The position numbers and the translations under genes were made by a program. This document shows, one piece after another, positions 48,118 to 60,034 of a stretch of DNA of 64,000 nucleotides. The stretch is taken from NCBI GenBank assembly GCA_000708835.1, contig DF237296.1, forward strand, positions 25,778 through 89,777. Reading direction: 5' to 3'. A model generated the notes under the pieces. That model was not told the origin of the DNA. It was given only the letters and a program-made list of their open reading frames with translations, and did no database searches. Every line of letters starts with the position of its first letter. Positions within the stretch are counted from its first letter, which is position 1. The DNA comes from Klebsormidium nitens. Lineage: Eukaryota; Streptophyta; Klebsormidiophyceae; Klebsormidiales; Klebsormidiaceae.

Positions 48118-50446
48118 TTAAACCTTGCTTGCAGTGCTCACGAAGTCCTCCATCGCTCGCAGAATCCCTGGGTACTGACATAGTTGAAACCGCAGCGCAA
48201 GAGTAACCCCCATTTTGCCTATTGCATATACCACTCTCTCCTTCGCATACGCATTCTCACCCCTCATCACGCCAACGAACCTAGACAGGCATCTTGGAGT
48301 TGCGAAGACCCGCCTCGCGTTTGCCGAGCAGATTGACAGGTTCTGCAGCGCCCTCGACGCAGCCATCTGAACCTCGGCGCTCTCCCTACCCAGCAGGCTG
48401 ACCACCTTGTCGGCGAACCCTGGGAAATCAGCGAGCGGTCCCCCATCTTCTTCGTTCGCCAGCAGATTGGCCAGCGTGGCTGTGGCCCCCTCCGCAATAC
48501 CCGCGCTCTCGTCATCCATGAGGCTAACCAGAGACTGCAATGACCCTGGCAAAGTTGCGATGTGCTTGGCAGCCCCCTCGTGCACCGACAGGTTCTGCAG
48601 CGCCTCCAAGGCTGCCTCCCTCGTCGATGCCTCCTCGCTCTTTAGAAAGTTCACTAGCCGCTCCGCAACGTTGGGTAATTCTACGACGCCAATGCGGGTA
48701 TCGTCTTCGTAAGCAAGGAGAGCCAACGCTCGCGCAGCGCACCCCTGCGCTTTGCAACTAGAGCCGGGCTGCAGCAGGGACGCGAGGCCTTGCAAGCAGA
48801 GGCGGTCGACGCCTAGGACTGTCCTGTGCTCGTCGTCCGCCACAAAGTACTCCATTATCTCGGCCCCAGCCTCTCGAACCTCCCCGTCCTCCGCGCTCAG
48901 AAGCCCGATCAACCGCCTGAGCGTCAACCGCACCTTCGCTACGCTCTTCCGCACGTCGTAGTCGGACATTACGGAGGTCAGCACCTTGGCGGCCCCGGCG
49001 TTGCCGCTTGCGTTCTCCAGGAGCTTCCGGTGACACCCTGCCGTGTGGAACATCGCTCTCCTCGTCCTGAGCTCCACCATGAGCAGATCCAGAAGGTTTC
49101 CCACTGAATCTTGCACCCTGGGATTTTTGCCACATAGCAGCTGCACTGATCGCTTGAGGAGACCAGAAACGGTATCCACTATAAGCACTCGTGTCTCGGA
49201 GCCTCCGAGACTGACCCTGAGCAGCGCCCTAGCCGCTCGCTCTTGGCAGGCGCTGTTTCTACTGTGCAAAAGGCCGCCCAACCCGCGCAGAAGCCCCCAC
49301 GTTTTAGCCATGGCTTGCTGATCCTCTTTGCTGTCCGCCAGCAGCCAGATGAGCTCCGCCGCCCTTTCCTGGACACCGCTGCATCCGGATTGCAAACAGG
49401 AAACCAACGTTCGCAAAGAACCCCTGGCAGCAAGCACACGCTTCTTGATTCCGCCGTCCCGGGCCAAGGAGACCAGGAGGTCTCCTGCCGCTTTCTTCAA
49501 CTTTCCCTCGCTAGTGCTGTCAAAGAGGAAGAACAGGCTTTCGATGCTCCCTGGGACTTGTGCTATTGCTGCTGCGCAACCAGCGTACCGCAGTTCTCCC
49601 AACAGGTCCACCGCTACGAGAGTGGCCGCAGGACTGCGGCTCATCAACAGAGCCACAAAGCTGTCAAGACTCCTTGGCACAGCCATCTTTGCTGGATCGC
49701 TCCTGTCAGCAACTCCTGATTTCCCCCCGCGGCCCCAGAGGAAGAGTTTGCCAGGCCACATTGCTCGACAGCTGTCATAGTCGCCCCCTAAGTGCTGGTG
49801 CATCTCTAAACTTTCGAGCGCCGGGAAAAGCTGCAGGAAGGCACCAAATTCTGGAGCCGGGATTACCAATCCCATACAGCGTCAAGGACTGCAGCCGGGG
49901 AAAGGGCTTTTGTAATTCATCTAAGTTCAGATCAACAGCGGGAATGTACCATGAACGCCCAAACCCCAGCTCCCAAAGAACGATGTCCAGGATGACCAAG
50001 TTCTGGCACCCCTGAAACAGTGAGAAGACACCACTCCAGTCCTCATAGCGCACTTTGACGCTGATGAACAGGTGGAACTCCTGTAGACTGTTCCGATATT
50101 GGACAGCTATCAGCTCAAGAATGCTGCTGAGGCTGTAGACGTTGCTAGGATCGCCAATCACTTCAAGCGCAACCTTTTTCAGCGGCCCCAAGCGATTGCT
50201 CTCTAGGTAGCGTCTGAGGACATCAGCATTCCCAGGGGCGACCAGATCCCATGCTAAGGAGTCCAGCAGTGGAACCAACTTTTGAAACCTCTTGCATGTG
50301 GCCTCCAAACTGACGCGATCTCGGGCTTTCCACTGGGTGAACCTTTCCGAGGGCCGCGCCCAGAGCGCTTTCTGGAACACGATTTCGAGCAGGTCATTGC
50401 TCAATCGCTCGAAGTGATTCTGGCCAGGGGCCATTCTGTACTCCAT
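48118..50446 (-). CDS. F-box/LRR/armadillo-repeat protein, interrupted by one extra base
   Basis: Intronless. From ATG at 50446 the frame codes an F-box (HFERLSNDLLEIVFQKAL, then LEATCKRFQKL) and leucine-rich segments; such proteins are usually substrate adaptors of SCF ubiquitin ligases. At the GGG run 49871-49873 the frame breaks: the leucine-rich repeat PRLQSLTLYG continues only in the next frame (LVIPAPEFGAFLQLFPALES). That frame then runs through about ten armadillo-like repeats (for example AALEALQNLSVHEGAAKHIA and AASRALQNLSICSANARRVF) to a stop at 48118-48120. Removing one G would give a single protein of about 775 aa. This could be a sequencing error, a recent null allele, or two overlapping genes; the broken repeat unit favours the first two. 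Substrate unknown. Confidence 0.75.
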
Positions 50447-51572
50447 TTAGACGCCAGCACCCCAAAAATGCCTGTCTGACGCGTCTCCAGAACATGCGGT
50501 GTTGAAGTTGAAGCAACAAGTCTCCTCATGGGCTCAGGGCCCTGGAGGTTCAAGATTGAAGATTTTGATTTGAAAAGTTTCAAATTTGGAGGACATGGCG
50601 GGAAGCTTTGCTGTGCACTAGTGTGGCGGCACTTTCTTACAGCTTGCGGTAATAGAAAGAGTCGTCACGGTCTCAAACACCTCGTAACCATTATCACATT
50701 GCAGTCACTGCAGTTCCGATTCGCGTCGAAGACACTCATGTGCCATACAGCTCTGAGATATTTTCGACAAAGTCAAGCTGTGCGCGAGCATCTTTAGGGC
50801 GGAAGCCGTTGCAAGGGCTGGACCAGCTGTTGTGAGTCAGTGTTGAGCAGGCTGGGGCGTGCAATTGGATTTGAAGCCAAACCGGAAGAAAGCCACGCTT
50901 GTATGGTCCTTCTGGTGATCCTCTTTCAGTTCTATTATTCAGTTGGATGGTTTGACGTGGTTCTGTCTCCAGCTGCTGCCTCCTAATATTAGCTAGATGC
51001 TTGGAGAGGCTTGGTCCCAGCTTCTGGTGGTTACCGCCACGTTGCCGCCCTTGCGCTCGTCAAATCTGCATTTGGGCAAGCTCAGTTTGGTAGCTAGTCT
51101 TATATTTTTCTGAGCAACAAGGCATGCAACCGTTTATTCTACTTGTCATCGGATCCGACAGATTTTGATTGCTCTCTACTTGGTAGATTAGGTTATTGGC
51201 CTGATTGGCTTTTGGTTTTGCTGAGCATTTGGAGCGGCACTCACTTGCAACAACCGGAGGAAGCTCGGATAAACAGCTAGCAGTTCTTCCTCATTTCAGC
51301 GGCAGGTTACAGTTGCCTTCTTTCATAGCTGCTAACCTGGTTCCTGACACTGCACCCCGACATGATACTGCCGTCATGCTACCAGAACTTGAGCAGTTTC
51401 ATCACGTAGAAAGTTTGCAGCCAACCATTCGGAAGGGTGCTTTACAAGGCACAGCAGCGCGGAGACGCAATAAGCATGCTGCTTCGTAACGTCCCACCTC
51501 CTTTGCTACCAGGAGAACAGTTATACGAGCTCTAAGGTGCCAAATTGAGAAGGGACACAGTATCTGTATGAG
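50447..51572. promoter_or_regulatory. Divergent interval between the F-box/ARM gene and DAW1
   Basis: About 1.1 kb that must hold both promoters. No clear TATA box, motif cluster or gene is seen. Confidence 0.4.
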
Positions 51573-54500
51573 ATGGAAGGACCAATCAGCGGAATGAGGT
51601 CATCTTGGCCGGCGGGACGGCCACAGGAAGCCCCAGCTACTAGCCGCTCTTTCAAGCTCAGAAAATTGCTGTTGAGATACTACCCCCCTGGAATCATTTT
51701 GGAGTATGAGGATCAAGCGGGAGCAGTTCAGCAAAGCAGCCTGGATCTGCTGAATTTGGATGCAGACACGGATGTCGAGGTAAGGAAACCCTTCTCTAAA
51801 CCCATTTTTGCTTTTGAAATGATTGAAACCTGACATCAGCGGAGAGCAAAGTGGACCTGCTGGACGTAGACACTGATGTGGAAGGTGAGGAAACCGTTTT
51901 CTTAACCAACTTATGATTCGGCAAAGAGTTGATCCTTTTCGCGAGAAAAAATCAACTGCACAGCAGACTAACCTGCTGATCTTGCATATAGACTCGGATG
52001 CTGAGGTGAGGAAACCCTTTCCTTAACAATTGAAGCCTTTAAGTGACTGCTGATCTTGGGGACGAAACTTGGCAGGGAACCTTTCCTCAAAGCTGAAGTT
52101 CACTATAACCTTGACTGGTTACCCTGTGGTTACTCCAATCCAGTACTTCCACAGGATGTGGGCGCCAATAGAGTAAGTGCATGTGAATTTACACTCGGGC
52201 GCGAAATGGCTTTCCATTTCTCCTTTTTAGAGCACCTATATCGGAAGAGCATTTGATCAGCATGCTGCATGCACATGAAACGGTTTGGCAAGACAACTGG
52301 TTGGGTTTCCAAGGAACTTGTGTACCTCTTGGCTATGTTAGGACCCCCCTCATAGCACCTGCTATTCTGCAAAGGCAGAGCTTCAGCTTGTTACCTAGCA
52401 GTCCTTTTGATTGAACGCAGGAGCGCCTGTTCAGCACGGGAAAGTTTGAAAACAACGCTCAAGATTGGCGGGGCATCTGTATCTTAGAACCAAGGCATGC
52501 TGCGGGCAGGCAATGGATGCACCCCCAAACCATCTGAAATTTACGACAGCTGCCATTCTGGACTTTTCAGACCCTTAAACCATCATCTGATCAATTCCTG
52601 AGGCAATGCAGCGTGGAGGGCCTTCTTCCCACTATTGGCATGATAATGTTCCTTTCTGAGAAGATTAGATATCATATCAATCAGCCTGGGTGCTTTTGGC
52701 AGGCGGTGTGCAGCGAGATCATCGCGCAGGAGGGCCTGGTCGGCGAGAGCCGGCGCGGCACGCTGCGCAAGATGGTCGAGAAGCTGCAGAAGAAGATGCG
52801 CACGGACGCAGGGGCGCACCAGGAGTTCCGGACGCACAAGGTCAGCAGAGGCGCAACCGCTGACGTCATCGCCTTCACTTTGTTTTTCTAGCTGCTACTT
52901 CAGGTTATCTTTGGGCTTAGGGTTTGTTTGGACTTTTGCGAGCCCTGACGGGGTCGAGAAGCTGCAGAAAAAGATGCCCGCGGACGCAGAAGCCCACATC
53001 GGACGCACAAGGTCAGCGGATGCGCGGCCACCTGACGTCATCATGTCCACTTTCTTCTTTCCGGGCGGTGCGTGTTGTTTTTAGAACCCGCGTTTCTGTC
53101 AAAACTTTTGAGAACCACAAAGATGGTCCAGAAGCTGCAGAAGAAGGTGTGCAGGGACTGGGGCCGCACCCGGAGTTTGGGACGCACAAGATTTCCTGTG
53201 GGGCCACCGCTGACGTCATCGGTTTCGCTTTGATTTATCAGCTTCTGGATTTTGTTATCTTTGGATTTTCTTCGGGTCGGTCACGAGCCCTGAACACGCT
53301 TGAGAAGCTGCAGAAGAAGATGCGCTCGGACGCAGGGGCGCACCAGGAGTTCCGAACGCATAAGGTCAGCAGATGCGTGCCGCTGACATCATTGCGTTCA
53401 GTCTTTTTGACCAATGTGGTCGAGGGTATCTCGCTGGACTCTGGGGTTCCGGACAGAAATGTCGTGAGCCCTGAAGGTGGTCAATAGGCCGCAGAAGAAA
53501 ATGCGCGCAAGGAGGGTCGGACCGCTGTCAGCAGGAGTAACAACTGCTGACGTCATCGTGTCCTCTTCAACCAATGCGTTTGAGTTCGTTGTTAGACTCT
53601 GGTTCCGTTCAGCACTCTTGGGAGCCCAAATGGTGGTCAAGAAAGTCTTGCAATGTGGATGCTTGCGGCCACAAGGGCGCAAGAGCTGACCAGTATTCAC
53701 AAGTATGACCGGGAAATGAGAAGGATTGAGTCCGTCAAGGCTGACGTCATCATTCATATCCTACCAAGCACCGTCGTGTACTCGGGAGGGTGGTTGAAAG
53801 TATGCAGAAGACGATGCATGCTGTCGTGGGGTGAAGCAGGAACTCCATGGCTCAGGGAGAAGAAGGAGAAAGCTTTTGACAAGCATCACTTCCTCGTCAT
53901 TCTGGATTCTAGGGGTTCCTGGTCTCTATGCATCGGCTTTTCGGCAAGCAGGTTGGGGTTCTCAAGATGCCATGTGAACCCTTCTGGATGTTCTCCAAGC
54001 CCGGGTCTTGGAAGGTCGCATCTAGTGCTTGCAAGATCCCGAGAGAGCGCTTGACGTTTGATCCTTCACTAGACGCTGTCTGTTTCTATACCCACATTCA
54101 GGTTAGCGCCTCCACGATACCCATGAAAAGACTTCTGAAGCTCAGCTTCCTCTTGAAGCTCCTCGAACAATCAGCCTTTCTCTTTAAGGTCCTCAGAATA
54201 GTCAATTAAAAGTCCTCAAGTCAACCTTTTCTTAGATTTACCCTTTCTTGCAGAGGTCTTCAGATTAACCCTTCTCCATGACAGGTGTTGAAAGCCCACA
54301 TGCTGCCGTTAACCAACTGTGCCTTCAATAAGTCGGGGGACCGCTTCATTACTGGCAGCTATGACCGCACCTGCAAGGTAAGGCTTTCTGAATCCGAAGC
54401 ATCCCACTCCTCCACTTTCTGCCTCTGTCTAGTTGCTTCTGCTGGGTCTGCACATGCACCTTTGTCTCCGCTCCGCCGTTTTGCATACCGGGATATTTTT

Positions 54501-57500
54501 TGGTGTGAGACTCTTTGACACTGCTTTCAGCAACACGAAGGATTAAGATTCGACACCGGGTGGAGTGCTTTACAGAAGACTATTTTTTAGCCGGTGCCTC
54601 TGTGCTGTCGAAAAGAACGTAGCCCGCCTTCAAGCACCCCACTGTCACTTGAAACCCCAGTTGTCTCTTTGACCGCACATTGGCATTTGTTCCAGCTTTG
54701 CTGGATGTAACGTCTGGTTGAAGAACCCCGGATTTCTTGCTGAAGCATCCACGATCCTTGCTCCTGTTGAACGATCCACGGTTTTCACTCTTATGGCATG
54801 GAAGCGGAAAAGTAGACGTTGAGTGTTGAGATAAATGAGAAGACCTTGACGACGTCACCGCTTCTTTGACGGCCGACCATACGCTATGCGCCTCTGCAGG
54901 TCTGGGACACGTACTCTGGGGCTGAGATCCACTCGTTGGAGGGGCATAAGAACGTGGTGTACGCCATAGCGTATAACAACCCGTTCGGCGACAAGATCGT
55001 TACGGGGTCCTTTGACAAGACCTGCAAGCTATGGCACGCAGAAACGGGGGAACTGGTGAGGGCCTCTTGACATCGTCTACAGTGTCCTTCGAAGTTATGT
55101 CCTCTGCGGTTAGACCTGATTTCAGTGCTTCCATTTTCAACGATAAAAAGAACGGCGTCCCGCTCAGTTTGGCGCTAGTCCCCTTGGCTCTCAGTAGCGT
55201 AAGTCACAAACTTTTCTGTCGTTGGGCGCTCGTATCTGCCCACGTAGATCGCTTATCACTTCTGTAGCAAGATCCAATCAGTGACACAAAAAATCTGGGA
55301 TCCCGGTTGCTAATATAAACGTCGCCAAAGACATCCTCATTTCCGGGACCTTCGCTTTGCTGCCTCTTTCTTTCGTTTGCTAGACCCCTCCTCGCACTTT
55401 TAAGTAGCTTTCCGCTTGACGAGTTCTGCCCAGCTGCTGTTTAACCGTCTTCTTTTCCGCATCCAAATCGATTTTCACGTCGGTAGATCTCTCGAGCCCC
55501 CAGCGTACAGCCAATTTCTCACACTCCAGGATCTGAATGCCCAGACGATCGCCAGACTTCTCCTCAAGACAGAAACCCAGATTGAGCTAATAGGTTCTGA
55601 CGAAGAGGACCCGAGAGGAGGGGGGTTTGAAGTTAGCAGGAGTATCCGCCGGTGCGGACTGTATTCCGCTCTTCCAGTCCGCTGCAGCAGATCTTACAAA
55701 TACGAAAAGCTTGGATAGCGTCATCTTCCGCGCAGGTACACGCGTACGCTTCAAGACCACCGGACAGAGATCGCATGCCTCTCCTTTAACTGCAATCAAC
55801 GATTTCTTCATCCGCAGCTTTAAAACGATTCCGCTGTTCCGGCCGCTACAACCGGATCCAAGAAATATGAAACTCTTCTCCCCTCGCAGTTGCACACGCT
55901 ACGAGGCCACCAAACGGAGATCGTGTGCCTTTCCTTCAACCCGCAATCAACAGTCATCGCGGCCGGGTCGATGGATAGCACCGCGAAACTGTGGGACGTC
56001 GAAACGGGAACCGAATTGTGTTCGTTATGGGGCCACAATGCGGAGATTGTCAGCCTCAGTTTCAATACCGAGGGCGGGTTAGCCGTAACCGGCTCCTTTG
56101 ACCACACGGCCAAGATCTGGGACGCCAAGAGCGGGCGGTGTATACACACTCTGGCGGGGCATCGAGCTGAGGTGGGTTAGTCGAACCCGGTTATCTTAAC
56201 GAAGCTATCGCTTTTCACAGGTTTGGGTGATCATACCCGCTGGCTGGCACCTTGTCGAGGTGGGTTAGGGCCTTGACCGGCTGCACAGGGTTAGCCCTTA
56301 AGCTAGCCTTCGAGTTGGAGTTTGTAGGGTACTCTACAGACTGGCGGCGGACCTAAGGGTGGGTCATCTGAATGGAGAAGGTTTAGATGGAGCCCGCTGA
56401 ACATTACGGGTTTCCGCTAACCCGAAAATCATCATTTATATATGAGATTCTGTTGATCCTCTCAAACCTACTACGCGATCGGGCGGCGTCATGTGTTGAA
56501 AAGCCTCACTGATTCCTCTTCCGTTGTTCCGCAGGTTTCGGCGACCCAGTTCGACTTCGTGGGCGGAATCGTGTTGAGCGGATCAATAGACAGGACGTGC
56601 CGGTTATGGGACGTAGGTTCGGGGCGCTGCATCCAGGTCAAGCAGGTAACCAAGCTTTCTCCTTAAGCATCTCAACTTTGGGTTCCATCCGCAGACCAAT
56701 TTTGCCAACACGGTTTGAGGATCTCAACCCAAGGTTGATTTGGAAGGGGGGCTCGGGCTGCTGCATCCAGGTTTTCCTAGACCATCATCTGAGAACCTGA
56801 GTCGAACTCACAGCCTCGTTCTTGACCGGGATTTAAAAGGACCACGCGCGCACAGTCGCAACTAGTTTACTGACTACTCGTTTTGAGGTCTATACTGGAA
56901 AGTGTATCAGAACTTTAGGGCTCTCACAGATTGAGCAGGAGGAGGGCGCAGACTCCCGGCTGAAATAGGAACTTACAGGTCACGAAGGAGAGGGTTGCGG
57001 TATGTTTTCCACTTCTAGCTCTTCTCGAAGGCTGAGTCACGAGGACTTGATTCCGCAACAAGTTCGCGAAACAAGAAGACGCCCAGTGTAGGCCGTAACT
57101 ACTGTGATATCCATTTCTAACTCTGTTTTCAGGGTCACGAAGACGAGGTTTTGGACGTTGCTTTCGACACCACGGGCAACAAGTTCGTGTCCGCGAGCGC
57201 CGACGCCACCGCGCGCATTTACAGCACGGCCTCCGGGGAGTGTCTGCACGAACTGGGGGGGCACGAGCTCGAGGTGTCCAAAGTGGCGTTCAACCCCCCC
57301 GGAACGAAAGTGATCACCGCCAGCAGCGACAAGACGTGCCGGCTGTGGGACGCGCGCACCGGCGAGTGTTTACAGGTGGGTGTGAACGGGCTCCGTTCTT
57401 CTGGTTTGAAACGCGCATGGGTGAGTGTTTGCAGGTGTGTGTGAACTTGCTCCGTCATTTGATAAGAAACGGCTTCCTTCTTGCTTTAGAATAGCTCCCG

Positions 57501-58447
57501 CTCTGAGTGTCTTTTCGCTTGGGGGAGCGGGGAGTGTTTACAGATGGGTGTGAAAGAACTCGTCCTCCGGTGTGAAATGGCTTCCGGATTGTTGTGTGAA
57601 GGGCCCGGCCCCTCTGCAAACGTGTCAGATTTCGTGTGGCGGATTGGGGGAGTGCTCATAGGTGGGTGCGAAAAGGCTCGATCCGGTCAGTGTGAAACGG
57701 CGTCTCTCCAGTAAACCTGGTTAAGCTGTTCTGTCAGACTAATATTCCGTCCTTTTGGGGGGCTGATCGCATCATGTGACTACAATGGAATTCGCCGAGA
57801 TCGTTTGGTTGTTGGTGGCGGCAGTAATGTTGGGAAAATCTGCTCTTCGACGTTTTTTTCCAATCAAACATGGGCGAGAATATCAGTTCTCTGGCGGAGG
57901 CCTCTCAAGCCAGGCGCTTTCTCATTATAAGATCCTGGTCGTAGGCCACGCTGCCACGTGTCGGCCTGATCTCTATCCGAGAAAGTTTTGCTTGAGCCTC
58001 CGAAGCTCTAAACAAAGCTGTGTATAGGCTTGAGAAGAGAACGGCTGTAGAAGGCTGTACGGAGGGGTAAAGCCGTTGAAGTTTGATAGTCGGGAACGCG
58101 GTCAGACCATTGGCAGATTCCATGCAGACTGCCCTGACCCGCAACCCGTCTCTGGCCCACATATTTTCAGAAGGGCTTGCCGACAGGATTTCACTTCTAG
58201 GATTACAGCTTCTTCAAGCCTAGTTGGACGGGCAAGTTGAACGTTACACTCAACCTCCAAAGTCTACACGGTCAAAAGCTCACGCGGTCAGAGCTCGCCC
58301 GGATCCGCTATGATCAATCTGCCCTCTTTCGTCCCGCAGGTTTTGGAAGGGCACACGGACGAGATCTTCAGCTGCGCGTTCAACTACGAGGGCGACTTTA
58401 TCATCACCGGGTCAAAGGACAACACGTGTCGCATCTGGAGGGCGTGA
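51573..58447 (+). CDS. DAW1: Dynein assembly factor with WD repeats 1 (DAW1/WDR69)
   Basis: Cytoplasmic/ciliary WD40 protein needed to deliver or assemble outer-arm dynein of flagella. Exons: 51573-51779, 52703-52840, 54285-54377, 54900-55055, 55890-56171, 56535-56645, 57133-57375, 58340-58447; all junctions keep frame, giving 445 aa (family about 415). The start region [19 protein letters not shown] is characteristic of DAW1. Exon 2 is a helical linker ([14 protein letters not shown]). WD repeats begin with [20 protein letters not shown] and include [84 protein letters not shown] and [13 protein letters not shown] at the C-terminus: eight blades. Exon 6 could end 11 codons... in fact three codons earlier at a second gt, but the longer form keeps normal blade spacing. 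Introns 1, 2, 4 and 7 carry ghost exon copies. Identification is firm. Confidence 0.95.
51853..52019 (+). repeat. Two ghosts of DAW1 exon 1 3' end and donor
   Basis: Copies at 51853-51895 and 51969-52019 repeat the last codons of exon 1 (dltLL.lD.DtDvE) and the donor with its gaggaaacc context. Period is about 110-120 bp. Confidence 0.88.
52953..53750 (+). repeat. Tandem array of DAW1 exon 2 ghosts
   Basis: Copies near 52953-53040, 53122-53218, 53302-53400 and 53488-53556 repeat the end of exon 2 ([21 protein letters not shown]), its gtcagc donor and intron words including ctgacgtcatc; a last intron-only fragment is at 53736-53750. The period is about 175-185 bp. The third ghost is closest to the real exon, with only a few changes in about 65 bases, so the array order is not simply by age. 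Confidence 0.93.
55734..55830 (+). repeat. Ghost of DAW1 exon 5 acceptor and 5' end
   Basis: Resembles 55885-55995: gcgcag, cacgcgtacg, caccggacagagatcg and ctttaactgcaatcaac recur in order with substitutions and a stop. It lies upstream of the real acceptor. Confidence 0.85.
57415..57686 (+). repeat. Three ghosts of DAW1 exon 7 3' end and donor
   Basis: Copies near 57415-57456, 57519-57563 and 57639-57686 repeat the exon 7 end (gagtgtttacag), the gtgggt donor and following tgtgaac...ctcg. In the second the donor g is changed to a (cagatgggt). Confidence 0.85.
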
Positions 58448-60034
58448 CACGTGTCGCATTTACCGAAAGGCTTCATGGGAGTCGACTTGACGTACACGTA
58501 CAATTTCAGTTCCCCAGTTCTAGTTCCTAACAAAGAGTCAGGGTTGCGACCGAGTCAGAAACGGGCACGGTTAGTAAACGGGTTAGTGGGCTGTCCTGCT
58601 TGGACAAAGGTGATGCGAGGGTGAGGTTATCTACACCTAGGGGCGGGCTGCATGCGCATTGCGTGCGTTCCGCTGTGGTGGGGGCAATTGGTGTGTTAGC
58701 TTTGAAGCGAAACGGAATCCACCGGGCTAGTCTCGTCGTTGTGCTAGGCACAAGGAACTTAGTGGCAGGGTTTCAATTGCTCGTCGGTAGCTGAAATAAG
58801 CCGAGATGTCGACTGGCAAGCGGCCCGAACCAAAGGACAGCATTAAGAACAGCGAAGCTCGCGCACGTATTTTCGACGAGCAGAAACATAAGGATGACTT
58901 TACTGAGCAAGGGGGCGGATGATTTATATACCGGGGTACAAGTTGAGCTTGTACATATGCATCTTGGCCTGTACAAAGTGAAGCGGCGGTTCTAGGAAGT
59001 ACAATATGCACGCATAATCACCGTACTAATCTGACTGATCTTCAATGATCGGTCTGGCCTTTTCACGCTTGGAATTCTTCCCAATGTGTTTTAACTTTTG
59101 TTAGACGTTGCTCAGACTCGGAGGCTAGCGTTGATTCACTTACGACTCGATGGCAGCGCGAAGTAGCTCAATTCAGGCTGAGAGTTTGCCATGCATACAC
59201 AAGCCTTTGCAAGTACAGCAGTCGGAACGGACCTATGAACTTGAGTGAAAGCATTCGACACCGGCCTTGCAGTTCTTCATGTTTTTAACGCACTACTAAT
59301 TTCAAGTTTTCTAGCTTATCGAAGGGTGTTTTGATAGCTGTATACTTGTTTTAAGTTTGTATAAGTGTAAAATTGAGCAGGCAATATATATTTGCGTGAT
59401 ATCGACAAAGATTGGATGTGAAGTTGAATGTTTTCATCGTTGTATTTAGATGTTAGTCATCAAGGATATGGGTGAGTGAGACAACTGAGTATGAATTAGA
59501 CATATAAGTATGGATGTGTAAGTATGTGTAAAAGATCGTTTGTTCCTTTCCAAGCGCATTGATAGCTGATTGATGAGTGGCACTGTTTGAAATTATGTCA
59601 AGAGATGTGTTATACGGAGCAATAAGAAGTGTTGTGATTGGTAAAAGTATCGGAGGTTACTGGTGATTACATCTATAAGTTGATTTATAAGGTGGTGGAA
59701 ATTATGTGCAAAATGGAAGGTGTCTTTGCGAGGGAAAGAAAGCGAGACAATTTTTGTGAGTTGAATGAGCGAGAATACTGTGTGAGTCAAAAAAGCCCTA
59801 CCAGTTTATAAATAGGTCCAGACGACAGTCAACGTGATCAATGTTTTGTTACCTACGCGTGCTTCCCTAAACTCTTGGGCAATTTGCGGTGCAATAAACA
59901 TAGTTCATCTAGAAAACGAACGTATCTACACTTCCTCTCCGTTTTGTTACAAACGAATCTGCACAAGTTTTTTACCAACCACCAAATTACCAACGTTCAT
60001 ACACCAGTCGCTACAGCGCTATCATTCCTTCCAT
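58448..60034. other. Intergenic region between convergent genes
   Basis: No gene seen. The DAW1 stop region is followed by a short repeat (acacgtgtcgcat at 58424-58436 and 58447-58459). From about 59280 the sequence becomes AT-rich with many tgtaag/tatata words, consistent with 3' flanking DNA. Confidence 0.5.
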
